The position numbers and the translations under genes are program-made. Below the pieces are notes generated by a model. That model was not told the origin of the DNA, searched no databases, and saw only the letters and a list, made by a program, of their open reading frames with translations. This document shows, one piece after another, positions 16,550 through 24,840 of a stretch of 64,000 bases of DNA (position 1 is the first letter of the stretch; every line of letters begins with the position of its first letter). Origin of the DNA: Deltaproteobacteria bacterium YD0425bin51 (GTDB lineage Bacteria > Desulfobacterota > Desulfobacteria > Desulfobacterales > YD0425bin51); contig PDZS01000004.1 in the NCBI GenBank assembly GCA_002753225.1, positions 1 through 64,000 on the forward strand. The letters run 5' to 3'.

Positions 16550-18747
16550 TCTTCATAACCTCTAACTAAAACTTCTCGTTTTTTTACACCATCTGATGGT
16601 CCAACTACGCCCTCTCTCTCCATTACTTCAATTATTTTAGCAGCTCTATTATATCCAATTCCCAAATACCTTTGTAACATTGATATTGAAGCTTGACGAG
16701 TTTTAGTAACTAACGCTACAGCTTCATCATATTTTTCATCATATTCTTCTTTATTTTCAGAATCTTTTTCTTCTTCTACTGCCTCAGTAACTTCTGCTAA
16801 ATATTCAGGAGCTTTTTGCTCTTTTAAAAATTCAACAATTGAGACTAATTCATCTTCAGATACGTATGCACCTTGTATTCGTTTTAATTTTGCAGTACCT
16901 GGAGGTAAAAACAGCATATCCCCATTTCCAAGGAGCCTTTCTGCTCCCATTGTATCAATAATTGTTCTTGAATCTATTTTAGATGATACCTGATAAGTTA
17001 ATCTGGTAGGGAAATTTGCTTTTATGATCCCTGTAATAACATCAACTGAAGGTCTTTGTGTGGCAAGGATCAGATGAATACCTGCAGCCCTTGCCATTTG
17101 AGCAAGTCTTGTTAAAGCAAGTTCAACATCACGGGATGAGACCATCATAAGGTCAGCTAATTCATCAATTATGATAACAATATAAGGTAATTTTTCTAAT
17201 ACTTCTTTTTCCTCATCTGATTCCTTTGGAGGTTCTTTTGGAAGCTCTTTTTGTATTTTTTGATTATACTGTTTTACATTTTTTACTTTTTTTTCAGAAA
17301 GTAACTCATAGCGCCTTTCCATTTCTTTTACTGCCCAAAAAAGCGCATTAGTTGCTTTTTTAGCATCAGTCACAACAGGAGTAATAAGATATGGAATTCC
17401 TTCATACATCGATAGCTCTATTCTCTTTGGATCAACCATTATAAATCTTACTTCATCAGGAGTAGATTTATACAGCAAACTGCAAATTATGCCGTTTAAC
17501 CCAACGCTTTTACCTGCTCCAGTTGCCCCAGCAATAAGAAGATGCGGCATTTTATCTAACTCTGCTGTTATTGGATTTCCTATAATATCTTTACCAAGAC
17601 AAAGAGTTAATTCTGATTTTGATTTTTCGAAAGCGCTGGATGCAATTATTTCTTTTAAAAAAACGCTCTCTCTATGTACATTGGGAACTTCTATGCCAAC
17701 TACTGCTTTCCCGGGTATTGGCGCTACAATTCTTATGCTTAAAGCTTTAAGTGCTAAAGTTAAGTCGTCTGTAAGATTTACTATCTTATTTATTTTAACT
17801 CCTGGTGCTGGTTCATATTCAAAAGTTGTAATAACAGGACCAGGAGATATGGCAACTACTTTACCTTTTACTCCAAAATCTTCAAGCTTACTCTCAAGTA
17901 ATCTTGACTGAGCTTTCAAGTATTCATCATCCACAGGATGCTCTGATTTTTCAGGATCTTTAAGCAAACTTAAAGGGGGTTTTTGAAATCCTTTTTGAGG
18001 TGGACCAATTTCAATTGTGTCAGTTTGACTTTTAGGGACATTATTTTTAATTATTGGATTATACTCAAGTTGTTTTGGTTCAAATTTTTTGATTTGAATT
18101 ATAGGTTCTTCTTTTTCTTTATTTTCAACTGTATCTTCTTCTTTAGACCGTTTTTTTGCTTGAGGCTGCTTTTTTTTGATTTCTTCTACTATTATTGGTT
18201 TTTCTACTATTATAGGTTCTTCTTCTTTTTTAAAAAAGCTGGAAATAATTACTGCTGAATAGTTTAAAAAACTAAGAATAGAAAAGCCTGTGATAAATAT
18301 AAATCCCATAAGCCAAAGAAGAGTAAGAATAATTGAGCTGCCTATAGTATTTACATATTTTATAAGAAAGGATTTAAAGCCAATTCCAATAATACCACCT
18401 GATGACAATGTAATGCCAAAAATTATATAATTGTTTTTTTTAAGAGCAAATAGACTCCCTGTTGTAATTAGAATTAATATAGCTCCAATACTCAATATTG
18501 TTATATTTTTTATGGAAACATTTTTAGAAATCCTTATGGTTAAAAAAAATAAGAGAATTGGAATCAAAAATGCAGCAATCCCAAATACTGCAACAAGTGA
18601 GCCTGAAAAATACGCTCCAAATATGCCAAACATATTATGTATATTTTGATTTTTTTCCAAAAGGTCATAAGGGCTATAAGAGAAAAGACTTATTGATGTA
18701 AATAAAATTAAAAAAAATAGGAAAATACAGAGAACTTCTTTACGCAT
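16546..18747 (-). CDS. ftsK: DNA translocase FtsK/SpoIIIE
   Basis: A 733-residue septal DNA motor that pumps chromosome termini and activates XerCD. Four membrane helices occupy about residues 1-170, then a short charged linker rich in Glu, Lys and Pro (about 175-265). The motor follows with Walker A GATGAGKS, Walker B IVIIIDELADLMM, the sensor region LATQRPSVDVITG, and the C-terminal gamma winged-helix domain reading TRQASISMLQRYLGIGYNRAA, which recognises KOPS-type sequences. The linker is much shorter than in E. coli FtsK, giving a SpoIIIE-like length. It lies 8 bases downstream of the RNase J gene. Confidence 0.95.
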   Translation of the reverse strand: MRKEVLCIFLFFLILFTSISLFSYSPYDLLEKNQNIHNMFGIFGAYFSGSLVAVFGIAAFLIPILLFFLTIRISKNVSIKNITILSIGAILILITTGSLFALKKNNYIIFGITLSSGGIIGIGFKSFLIKYVNTIGSSIILTLLWLMGFIFITGFSILSFLNYSAVIISSFFKKEEEPIIVEKPIIVEEIKKKQPQAKKRSKEEDTVENKEKEEPIIQIKKFEPKQLEYNPIIKNNVPKSQTDTIEIGPPQKGFQKPPLSLLKDPEKSEHPVDDEYLKAQSRLLESKLEDFGVKGKVVAISPGPVITTFEYEPAPGVKINKIVNLTDDLTLALKALSIRIVAPIPGKAVVGIEVPNVHRESVFLKEIIASSAFEKSKSELTLCLGKDIIGNPITAELDKMPHLLIAGATGAGKSVGLNGIICSLLYKSTPDEVRFIMVDPKRIELSMYEGIPYLITPVVTDAKKATNALFWAVKEMERRYELLSEKKVKNVKQYNQKIQKELPKEPPKESDEEKEVLEKLPYIVIIIDELADLMMVSSRDVELALTRLAQMARAAGIHLILATQRPSVDVITGIIKANFPTRLTYQVSSKIDSRTIIDTMGAERLLGNGDMLFLPPGTAKLKRIQGAYVSEDELVSIVEFLKEQKAPEYLAEVTEAVEEEKDSENKEEYDEKYDEAVALVTKTRQASISMLQRYLGIGYNRAAKIIEVMEREGVVGPSDGVKKREVLVRGYED

Positions 18748-18755
18748 ATTCTTTA

Positions 18756-20405
18756 TTACAATTCCATTATAAAAGGAAGGATTACAGGCTTACGTTTAAT
18801 GACAAAATAAAAATACCTGCTAAGTGAGGTTTTAATTTTTGCAGTTATTTTTTCAATACGATCAGACACATTTGGTTCAATTTCATCCACAACTTCTAAT
18901 ATAACACATTTTGCATCTTCTAAAAGATAGCCTTTTTCTGAAGAAAATACAAAACCTCTAGAATCAATTTCAGGACCATATACAACAATTCCTGTTTTTT
19001 CATCAAAAGCCATAGTCACTGCAACAATTCCTTCTTCAGACAATGCCCTTCTTTCTTTTAATACGCTCCTGCCAACATCTCCTACACCTTTACCGTCGAC
19101 TAAAACCCTGCCTGTCAAAACACTGTCAATTATCTTTCCATTATTGTCATCAAAGCCAATAACTTGACCATTTTCAGCAACTAAAATATTTTCTTTTGGA
19201 ATAGATAAATTTTCTGCAATTTTAGCATGATGAATCAAATGCCTGTATTCCCCATGAATCGGGATAAAGTATTTGGGCTTTGTAAGCTTTATCATAAACT
19301 TTAATTCTTCTTGGAAAGCATGTCCAGATAGATGAATTTCTGAAATTCTCTCATAAATAACATCTGCTTTACGCTTAAACAGGTTGTTTATTATTTTTGC
19401 AATTGCTCTTTCATTTCCAGGTATGATTTTTGATGAGAGAATAACAGTATCTCCCTCCTTAATCTTTATGTGCTTATGATTTCCAGAAGCCATTCTAGCA
19501 AGGGCTGAAAGAGGCTCTCCTTGAGTGCCTGTAGTTATCATTAAAATTTCTTCATCGCGGAATTTAGAAATATGCTCCATAGGAATTTCCATTCCATGAG
19601 GGATATGAAGGTATCCCAGGCTTTTAGCTATGTTTACACATATTTCTATACTTTTTCCACTAAATGAGACTTTACATTTTTTTTCTTTTGCTATGTTTAT
19701 TATTCTCTGGATTCGATTTATATTTGAGGCAAAAAGTGCAACAATAACGCGTCCTTTGGCGTTTTTAATAATTTTTTCAAGGCGATCTCGGATTTCTTCA
19801 GCAGATATTGTATGTCCTTCTCTTTCAACATTTGTCGAATCAGAAAGAAGGGCAAGAACCCCTTCTTCACCAAAATGTGCAAATCTTCTAATATCTGTCA
19901 TTGCCTTTTCATCTGCAGTGTTATCTATTTTAAAGTCTCCAGTATGGATAATAGTGCCAAGAGGTGTTTTTATAGCAAGACCGACTCCATCAACAACGCT
20001 GTGTCCAACCCGAATAAATTCAATGTCAAAATCTTTGATTACAAGTTTTCCTCTAGGAAATATTTCATTTAATTTAACTGAAGATAAAAGTTCATGCTCT
20101 TCTAATTTATGTTTTGCAAGTGCTATAGTAAAAGGAGTGCCATAAACTGGAGCTTTAATTTCTTTTATTAGATAAGGAAGTGCACCAATATGATCTTCAT
20201 GCCCGTGGGTTAAAATTATTCCATAAATTTTTGATCTGTTTTGTTTTAAATATTCCATATCAGGGATAACAATATCAACGCCCAGCATATAGTCTTCTGG
20301 AAACATAAGCCCAGCATCAACTACAATGATAGATTCATTGTATTCAAAAGCCATCATATTTAAACCAATTTCACCTAGTCCTCCAAGAGGAATTATTTTT
20401 AACAC
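18756..20405 (-). CDS. rnj: Ribonuclease J
   Basis: A 549-residue metallo-beta-lactamase/beta-CASP ribonuclease with 5'-3' exo- and endonuclease activity in mRNA decay and rRNA maturation. The metal site is seen as LTHGHEDHIGALPY, with further ligands in GHSVVDGVG and HTGDFKID. The beta-CASP domain has LSDSTNVEREGHT and TTGTQGEP, and the motif HLSGHAFQEELK. The C-terminal domain (from about 440) matches the RNase J fold. It starts LKIIPLGGLGEIGLNM, as expected. It lies between plsC (3 bases upstream) and ftsK. Confidence 0.95.
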   Translation of the reverse strand: MLKIIPLGGLGEIGLNMMAFEYNESIIVVDAGLMFPEDYMLGVDIVIPDMEYLKQNRSKIYGIILTHGHEDHIGALPYLIKEIKAPVYGTPFTIALAKHKLEEHELLSSVKLNEIFPRGKLVIKDFDIEFIRVGHSVVDGVGLAIKTPLGTIIHTGDFKIDNTADEKAMTDIRRFAHFGEEGVLALLSDSTNVEREGHTISAEEIRDRLEKIIKNAKGRVIVALFASNINRIQRIINIAKEKKCKVSFSGKSIEICVNIAKSLGYLHIPHGMEIPMEHISKFRDEEILMITTGTQGEPLSALARMASGNHKHIKIKEGDTVILSSKIIPGNERAIAKIINNLFKRKADVIYERISEIHLSGHAFQEELKFMIKLTKPKYFIPIHGEYRHLIHHAKIAENLSIPKENILVAENGQVIGFDDNNGKIIDSVLTGRVLVDGKGVGDVGRSVLKERRALSEEGIVAVTMAFDEKTGIVVYGPEIDSRGFVFSSEKGYLLEDAKCVILEVVDEIEPNVSDRIEKITAKIKTSLSRYFYFVIKRKPVILPFIMEL

Positions 20406-20408
20406 TCT

Positions 20409-21116
20409 TTAATAATCCTTTTCATAAGCACTACACATTATATCATGAACTTTGTTTACCAGCTCGTCTTTATTTGCGAGGCTGTATCCTGATGTATCTA
20501 TTGGAGGTAAAATCTTAAAAGAAACATTACCTGATTTAATTATAAATTTGTCCCTAGCTAAAATTTCTCGTGTACCTTTAATTATGACGGGCACAATTGG
20601 AACTCCCTTATCTATTGCTAATATAAAGCCTCCCTTTTTAAAAGTTTGAATGCTATCGTCTTTGCTACGAGTACCTTCAGGGAAAATAATTATTGAAACG
20701 CCATCTTCAATAGCGTTTGCTGCCTTATCAATACTTTCTTTAGCAGATTTTTTATTTGAACGATCAATACTTATATAACCTGCTCCTTTCATAGCAGTAC
20801 CAAAAACAGGAATTTTAAAAAGCTCGGCTTTAGCAAGCCAGCGGAATTGAACCCTAAGGTGCCCAAAAAGAACAGGAATATCAAAAAAACTCTGATGATT
20901 TGGCATATAAATATAAGACTTGTTTGGGTCTATATTTGAAAGTCCAGAAACATTAACTTTAATATTAGTTATCCATAAAATAGATCTTCCCCACATTGCA
21001 GCTATAAGATGTCCAATATTTGCTTTTTTAGTAAAAAAAGAAAATATTGTTATTAATGCTGCTACAAAACATGTAGCAAAAATTGTCCAAAGAGAAGTAA
21101 GTAATGTCTGTATCAT
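20409..21116 (-). CDS. plsC: 1-acyl-sn-glycerol-3-phosphate acyltransferase
   Basis: A 235-residue membrane acyltransferase making phosphatidic acid from lysophosphatidic acid. An N-terminal hydrophobic segment (about 8-28) anchors it. The catalytic NHQSFFDIP (HxxxxD) and the glycerol-phosphate-binding FPEGTRSKD are both present, followed by a VPVVPVIIKG block. Length is typical for PlsC. It is the upstream neighbour of rnj with only 3 bases between them. Confidence 0.93.
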   Translation of the reverse strand: MIQTLLTSLWTIFATCFVAALITIFSFFTKKANIGHLIAAMWGRSILWITNIKVNVSGLSNIDPNKSYIYMPNHQSFFDIPVLFGHLRVQFRWLAKAELFKIPVFGTAMKGAGYISIDRSNKKSAKESIDKAANAIEDGVSIIIFPEGTRSKDDSIQTFKKGGFILAIDKGVPIVPVIIKGTREILARDKFIIKSGNVSFKILPPIDTSGYSLANKDELVNKVHDIMCSAYEKDY

Positions 21117-21131
21117 GTTAATTCTCCAAGA

Positions 21132-21464
21132 TCATATAATAATATTAAGGTCATTAAATATGGTATCAATAAAATTGATAACCCAATTACGCTGTCTTTC
21201 ATCCGCGTAATTAATACAGTTACATCTGATCTTATTTTGACTTCTTATTAGTAACTCACATGATATTTGTTTTTGTCCTAGTTCAATTGCAAAATAAAAA
21301 GGCTTACATTCAGGGTGTGAAATCTGAATATCATTTAGAAGATAATCACTAAGCTCTACCCAGTAAATGCTATTTATTTTAGGCATACCTAAATTTTTAT
21401 CAAAATACTCTTTAATTTTTTGATAGTCTTGCGGTCTTAATTCATCAATAATGTATTGTTTCAT
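21132..21464 (-). CDS. Small protein of unknown function
   Basis: A 110-residue acidic, soluble protein with no signal peptide or membrane segment. Its four Cys residues are not arranged as a clear metal site (one near residue 53, the others in SCELLIR and RCNCINYADE). The C-terminal half has the feel of an alpha/beta domain ending in a helix (RQRNWVINFIDTIF). Its start overlaps the end of ogt by 20 bases and it ends 15 bases before plsC, so it is a translated member of the operon. I do not recognise the family. Confidence 0.7.
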   Translation of the reverse strand: MKQYIIDELRPQDYQKIKEYFDKNLGMPKINSIYWVELSDYLLNDIQISHPECKPFYFAIELGQKQISCELLIRSQNKIRCNCINYADERQRNWVINFIDTIFNDLNIII

Positions 21465-21945
21465 ATTCTAAATCTAATAATTTTTGTTTTAATTTTACTC
21501 CGCCTCCAAATTTCCCAATTTCACCAGTACTCTTTATAACTCTATGACATGGAATTAAAATCGGAAAAGGATTTTTGGCAAGGGTAGTGCCAACAAACCT
21601 ATATGCCTTAGGTTTTGCAATGGCTTGAGCTATATCTTTATACGAACAAGTCTTACCATATGAAATCTCTGATACAAAAGAAAGAACTAATTTTTGGAGT
21701 CCTGTCATTTGGCTTAAATCCAAAATATCCCATTTGATTTTTATTGGAACTCCTTTAAAATAATCATTTATTATTTTAAATATAAATTCAGTTTTATCAT
21801 TTACTTGTCCTTTCTTTGTATTTAAATTAGGAGAAACTCCAGGCAAAATAATCTTTAAAAGATAAAATGGAGATATTCTATAAATAATAAACCCATCACC
21901 AAAGGGTGTTTCAAAAGTTAAATGAAAAGTTTCCATCTTCCCCAA
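21445..21945 (-). CDS. ogt: Methylated-DNA--protein-cysteine methyltransferase
   Basis: A 166-residue suicide repair protein that transfers methyl groups from O6-methylguanine to its own Cys. The active site is in LIPCHRVIKSTGEIGKFGGG, and the helix-turn-helix region with YGKTCSYKDIAQAIAKPKAYRFVG and the recognition Arg is present. There is a poorly conserved N-terminal ribonuclease-like domain and no Ada regulatory domain. Its start lies 35 bases inside the end of the upstream LarA-like gene, and its end overlaps the next small gene by 20 bases, pointing to translational coupling. Confidence 0.94.
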   Translation of the reverse strand: MGKMETFHLTFETPFGDGFIIYRISPFYLLKIILPGVSPNLNTKKGQVNDKTEFIFKIINDYFKGVPIKIKWDILDLSQMTGLQKLVLSFVSEISYGKTCSYKDIAQAIAKPKAYRFVGTTLAKNPFPILIPCHRVIKSTGEIGKFGGGVKLKQKLLDLEYETIHY

Positions 21946-23182
21946 AACCCATTGGTATCCAATCGGATATTTGAGATAAGCTAGGATTTGATATGACTTC
22001 TTCTTTTAGTGCTTCTGAAACCTGCATGCAATATAGGCTGGATGTGTTTTTTATCCTTACGATACGCGCTTCTTTCAATGAAGATTTACCAATTGTTGCT
22101 GCACAAATATCTATACATTTTTTATCAGTATCAAAATACATTGGTATAGCAGCTTTTTCAGGAGAAATTGCTGCTATTGAATTTGTATATGTTTTTTCTA
22201 GATCTAGTTTTTCAACCAATCTTTTGGTTGTTATATCAGCAAGTCCTATACCATTTCCATTACCATCTGATCTTGGAGATAAATCTCTTACAAATATTCT
22301 TTTAACATGTGGGGATTCGTAAAAATCTCCGACAATATCTCTATGTCTACCAGTAACATTTGAATCCATTCCAATTCCACTTATATCTTTTCCAATAAAA
22401 TCAATAATTAAAACATCTAAATTATCAAACGGAATTCTTCCAATTGTACTTGCAGATTCTTTTAAGAGTATTTTTTCACGCTCAATTAAAAAATCTTTTG
22501 AAATAGCTTCAATTTTAGATAATTTTCCATATCCGTCTTCCAGAATAGATAGCCCAAAGAGCAAATTAACTTTTGACAGAATAAGACGGGCTGCATCTTC
22601 TATTATTTTAAAAGAGTGTTTAACTGCAGAATTATGAAATTCCGTAGCCCCCGCCTCTTTACCAAGCCCAATCGATAATATCTTACAAATACCACTCTCT
22701 ATATCTGCTCTAAATTTAGTATGAAGCTTTATTCGATTTATTGCAACGATATAATCTGCTTCCATTGCTGTTCTAGAAAAAAAGACATTTACACCTTGCA
22801 AAAGTTCACCAAGAGATACAACATCCATATCTGAAACTATAGGTGCTTCCATTTTTTCTTCAGTAATTCCTAGTTTTGACAAGACGTTTATTTGACCAAT
22901 AGAAGTCGCGCCTCCATGGCTCCCCATTGCAGGTACAATAAAAGGATTAAGCCCTATTGATTTGAGATAGCGTAAACAATAGTATAAAACCGAGTCTATT
23001 TGGTTAATGCCACGGCTGCCCACTGCAACTGCTACTTTTTGTCCTTTTTTAATAGGAATGTTTGCCGATGCCATGACTTTTGAAATAGATTCTTCTACAG
23101 CTCTTGATACCTCTAAAATTTCTGATGAAAAAAGCTTTTGTTTTACTAATGACATATTAGGATATATAATTTTCTGATTCAT
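21911..23182 (-). CDS. LarA-like (DUF2088) family protein
   Basis: A 423-residue protein resembling the lactate-racemase fold family. Recognisable pieces are FIVPAMGSHGGATSIGQ near residue 80-96, AINRIKLHTKF, and ESGICKILSIGLGKEAGATEFH. In LarA a Lys and a His 16 residues apart hold the nickel-pincer cofactor. The same Lys-16-His spacing is seen here (K in ICK, H in EFH), but the LarA His ten residues before that Lys is absent. A dehydratase or racemase-like activity is possible but unproven. No larB, larC or larE genes are visible to supply the cofactor. First gene of the directon to ftsK. Confidence 0.65.
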   Translation of the reverse strand: MNQKIIYPNMSLVKQKLFSSEILEVSRAVEESISKVMASANIPIKKGQKVAVAVGSRGINQIDSVLYYCLRYLKSIGLNPFIVPAMGSHGGATSIGQINVLSKLGITEEKMEAPIVSDMDVVSLGELLQGVNVFFSRTAMEADYIVAINRIKLHTKFRADIESGICKILSIGLGKEAGATEFHNSAVKHSFKIIEDAARLILSKVNLLFGLSILEDGYGKLSKIEAISKDFLIEREKILLKESASTIGRIPFDNLDVLIIDFIGKDISGIGMDSNVTGRHRDIVGDFYESPHVKRIFVRDLSPRSDGNGNGIGLADITTKRLVEKLDLEKTYTNSIAAISPEKAAIPMYFDTDKKCIDICAATIGKSSLKEARIVRIKNTSSLYCMQVSEALKEEVISNPSLSQISDWIPMGFGEDGNFSFNF

Positions 23183-23236
23183 AAAATTTATGATAATATG
23201 ATGGGATTAATGGATAAGATAATGAATTTTATCGGT

Positions 23237-23270
23237 AGTTCTTGAGCTTTTTATACAAAGCTCAAGAACT
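23237..23270 (-). terminator. Terminator hairpin after ferredoxin gene
   Basis: A 14-bp perfect stem (AGTTCTTGAGCTTT and complement) with a 6-base loop starts 9 bases downstream of the ferredoxin stop on the minus strand. The trailing U-run is poor, but the stem is strong and the position is right. Confidence 0.6.
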
Positions 23271-23278
23271 TATTTTGA

Positions 23279-23467
23279 CTATGTTTCTTCAATCGTGATT
23301 GCTTCCGCTTCGCAAACTTCAACGCAACTATCACAACCTAGGCATTCTTCAGCGTTTACAGGTACAGATTTGCCATCTTGCATTTCATATACTTCAACAG
23401 GGCAAACTTCTACACATTCTTCGCAGCCTTGACATTTTTCTGGATCTACAACAGGATTAAAAGCCAT
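23279..23467 (-). CDS. 2[4Fe-4S] ferredoxin
   Basis: A 62-residue bacterial ferredoxin with two CxxCxxCxxxC motifs: Cys12, 15, 18, 22 and Cys42, 45, 48, 52. Only the first is followed by the usual Pro. The second continues with Glu, which may shift its potential. It is a soluble low-potential electron carrier for enzymes of anaerobic metabolism. A near-perfect Shine-Dalgarno (AAAGGAGG) and an individual promoter and terminator suggest it is a strongly expressed single-gene transcript. Confidence 0.95.
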   Translation of the reverse strand: MAFNPVVDPEKCQGCEECVEVCPVEVYEMQDGKSVPVNAEECLGCDSCVEVCEAEAITIEET

Positions 23468-23544
23468 TTTTTCTAAACCTCCTTTATTTAATTTATATTA
23501 TGGTTTTTAAAACCACCCTAATAACTTTTCCAAAAAAATAATTC

Positions 23545-23572
23545 CTTATACCAATTGGTAACTTTAAGTCAA
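23545..23572 (-). promoter_or_regulatory. Ferredoxin promoter with embedded palindrome
   Basis: On the minus strand TTGACT (23,567-23,572) and TATAAG (23,545-23,550) are separated by 16 bases. A perfect 12-base palindrome TACCAATTGGTA (23,549-23,560) fills the spacer and touches the -10 box, the position of a repressor operator. The regulator is unknown. Confidence 0.55.
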
Positions 23573-23581
23573 CCTTTATTT

Positions 23582-24820
23582 TTAAAAAACATATCCCATT
23601 TGCGCAACAATTCCAATCGCTTTATCTAAGCCGATTGTGTATGTTTCTTTATTTTTGTCATATGCTATGTATTCATTTCGAATATCATATGATACCCCCA
23701 AATTTAAAAATATTTCTTCAGATGTCTTATAATCAAGGAAAAGAGCCGCTCTATTTTTAACTACTTCAAGATAGCCATCAGGGCTTAGCGGATTATCGTT
23801 GGATAATTTATATATATGAAAATCATTAAGTAAAACATTAAGCCTTGCAGTAAAATTCTCTGTTACACGATAACCTATATTAGATTCAGGATAACCAACA
23901 GCCGCTGTTAAACCCTGTTTTTCAAATCTATTCCATCCCATTAAAAAATAAGGGTTTACGTCTAACTTCATATTATTGTGGTAAAAAGCCCCTCCCATTT
24001 TTATGTATAGAACATCGTTTGGCATTATAGCATATTTAAGCCCACCTAAAAGTGTAGTCTCAAAAGATTTATTAAAATCTTTCACATCTTCAAAAGCAAG
24101 CGAAACCTTACCATCAACAAAATAGAACCAATCCCCTGAAGTTGGACCTTCATCTTCTACACCTGCATAAAGGGAATGTAACATTTTCCATGGCTCATCT
24201 TTTTTGTTTCCAAAAGAAAGTTTTTTTATATCACCCCAAGTTGTGTACTTCAAATTATATCCACCTGAAAAATTTGTATAGGTTATAAATGTGTCAAATT
24301 CATGACATGTAAGTTTTTCATTTTCGGATTTAATTGGAGCATTAGGAAGTATGCTATAGGACATACGTCCCCTTACAGCAGTAACATCAATGGCTTTTTT
24401 CGCAGCAGCCTTGGCTATTTCTTCTGGAGGAGGAGGCGCACCGGTTTTCCATGCCAAAGTAAGAGCTGTCCCCTGCATACCAGTTATATAAATTAAGAAC
24501 TTATTAGTTGCTTTGATTTGAACTTCTTTCATAAAAACTGTCTGCTGATCATCTAATAAAAATTTTTGAATTGATATTACTTTCCCATTAAAAAAGATAT
24601 GCCCTCTTCCAAATTGTTTTTTAGGATCATTTTTTGTAAGCACCAAAGTACCAATTCCTATTTTATCTGTCTTAAATTCTAGAAAGCTTTGGTGCACTTT
24701 GGTTGCGTTGATTTCAAATGTCTGCGTGTATATCAGCTCTTGCTCTGCTGCATAAACTAAATTAGAAAAAAAGCACATCATGAAAAGAGTAAGTAAGAAT
24801 CTTGTGATATGTCCTTTCAT
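23582..24820 (-). CDS. Secreted protein with predicted outer-membrane barrel, unknown function
   Basis: A 412-residue protein with a clear signal peptide (FLLTLFMMCFFSNLVYA, cleavage near residue 24). Residues about 25-130 form an all-beta domain. A Pro-rich hinge (TGAPPPPEE) follows, then about 270 residues of alternating aromatic/hydrophobic strands ending in MGYVF with a terminal Phe, as in outer-membrane beta-barrels assembled by BAM. It resembles the broad group of about 12-strand barrel proteins of unknown substrate. It is the last gene of a four-gene outer-membrane operon, 20 bases after the FadL-like gene. Function unknown. Confidence 0.7.
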   Translation of the reverse strand: MKGHITRFLLTLFMMCFFSNLVYAAEQELIYTQTFEINATKVHQSFLEFKTDKIGIGTLVLTKNDPKKQFGRGHIFFNGKVISIQKFLLDDQQTVFMKEVQIKATNKFLIYITGMQGTALTLAWKTGAPPPPEEIAKAAAKKAIDVTAVRGRMSYSILPNAPIKSENEKLTCHEFDTFITYTNFSGGYNLKYTTWGDIKKLSFGNKKDEPWKMLHSLYAGVEDEGPTSGDWFYFVDGKVSLAFEDVKDFNKSFETTLLGGLKYAIMPNDVLYIKMGGAFYHNNMKLDVNPYFLMGWNRFEKQGLTAAVGYPESNIGYRVTENFTARLNVLLNDFHIYKLSNDNPLSPDGYLEVVKNRAALFLDYKTSEEIFLNLGVSYDIRNEYIAYDKNKETYTIGLDKAIGIVAQMGYVF

Positions 24821-24840
24821 TTTATATATCCTTAAATTGT

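Noticed and set aside
17983..18258. 91-residue Phe/Tyr-rich frame antisense to ftsK linker
   Set aside because: It is the complement of the Lys/Glu-rich FtsK linker, which gives Phe-rich antisense frames automatically.
21132..21464. Zinc-finger reading of the small protein
   Set aside because: Its four Cys residues are not in CxxC pairs and no His ligands are suitably placed.
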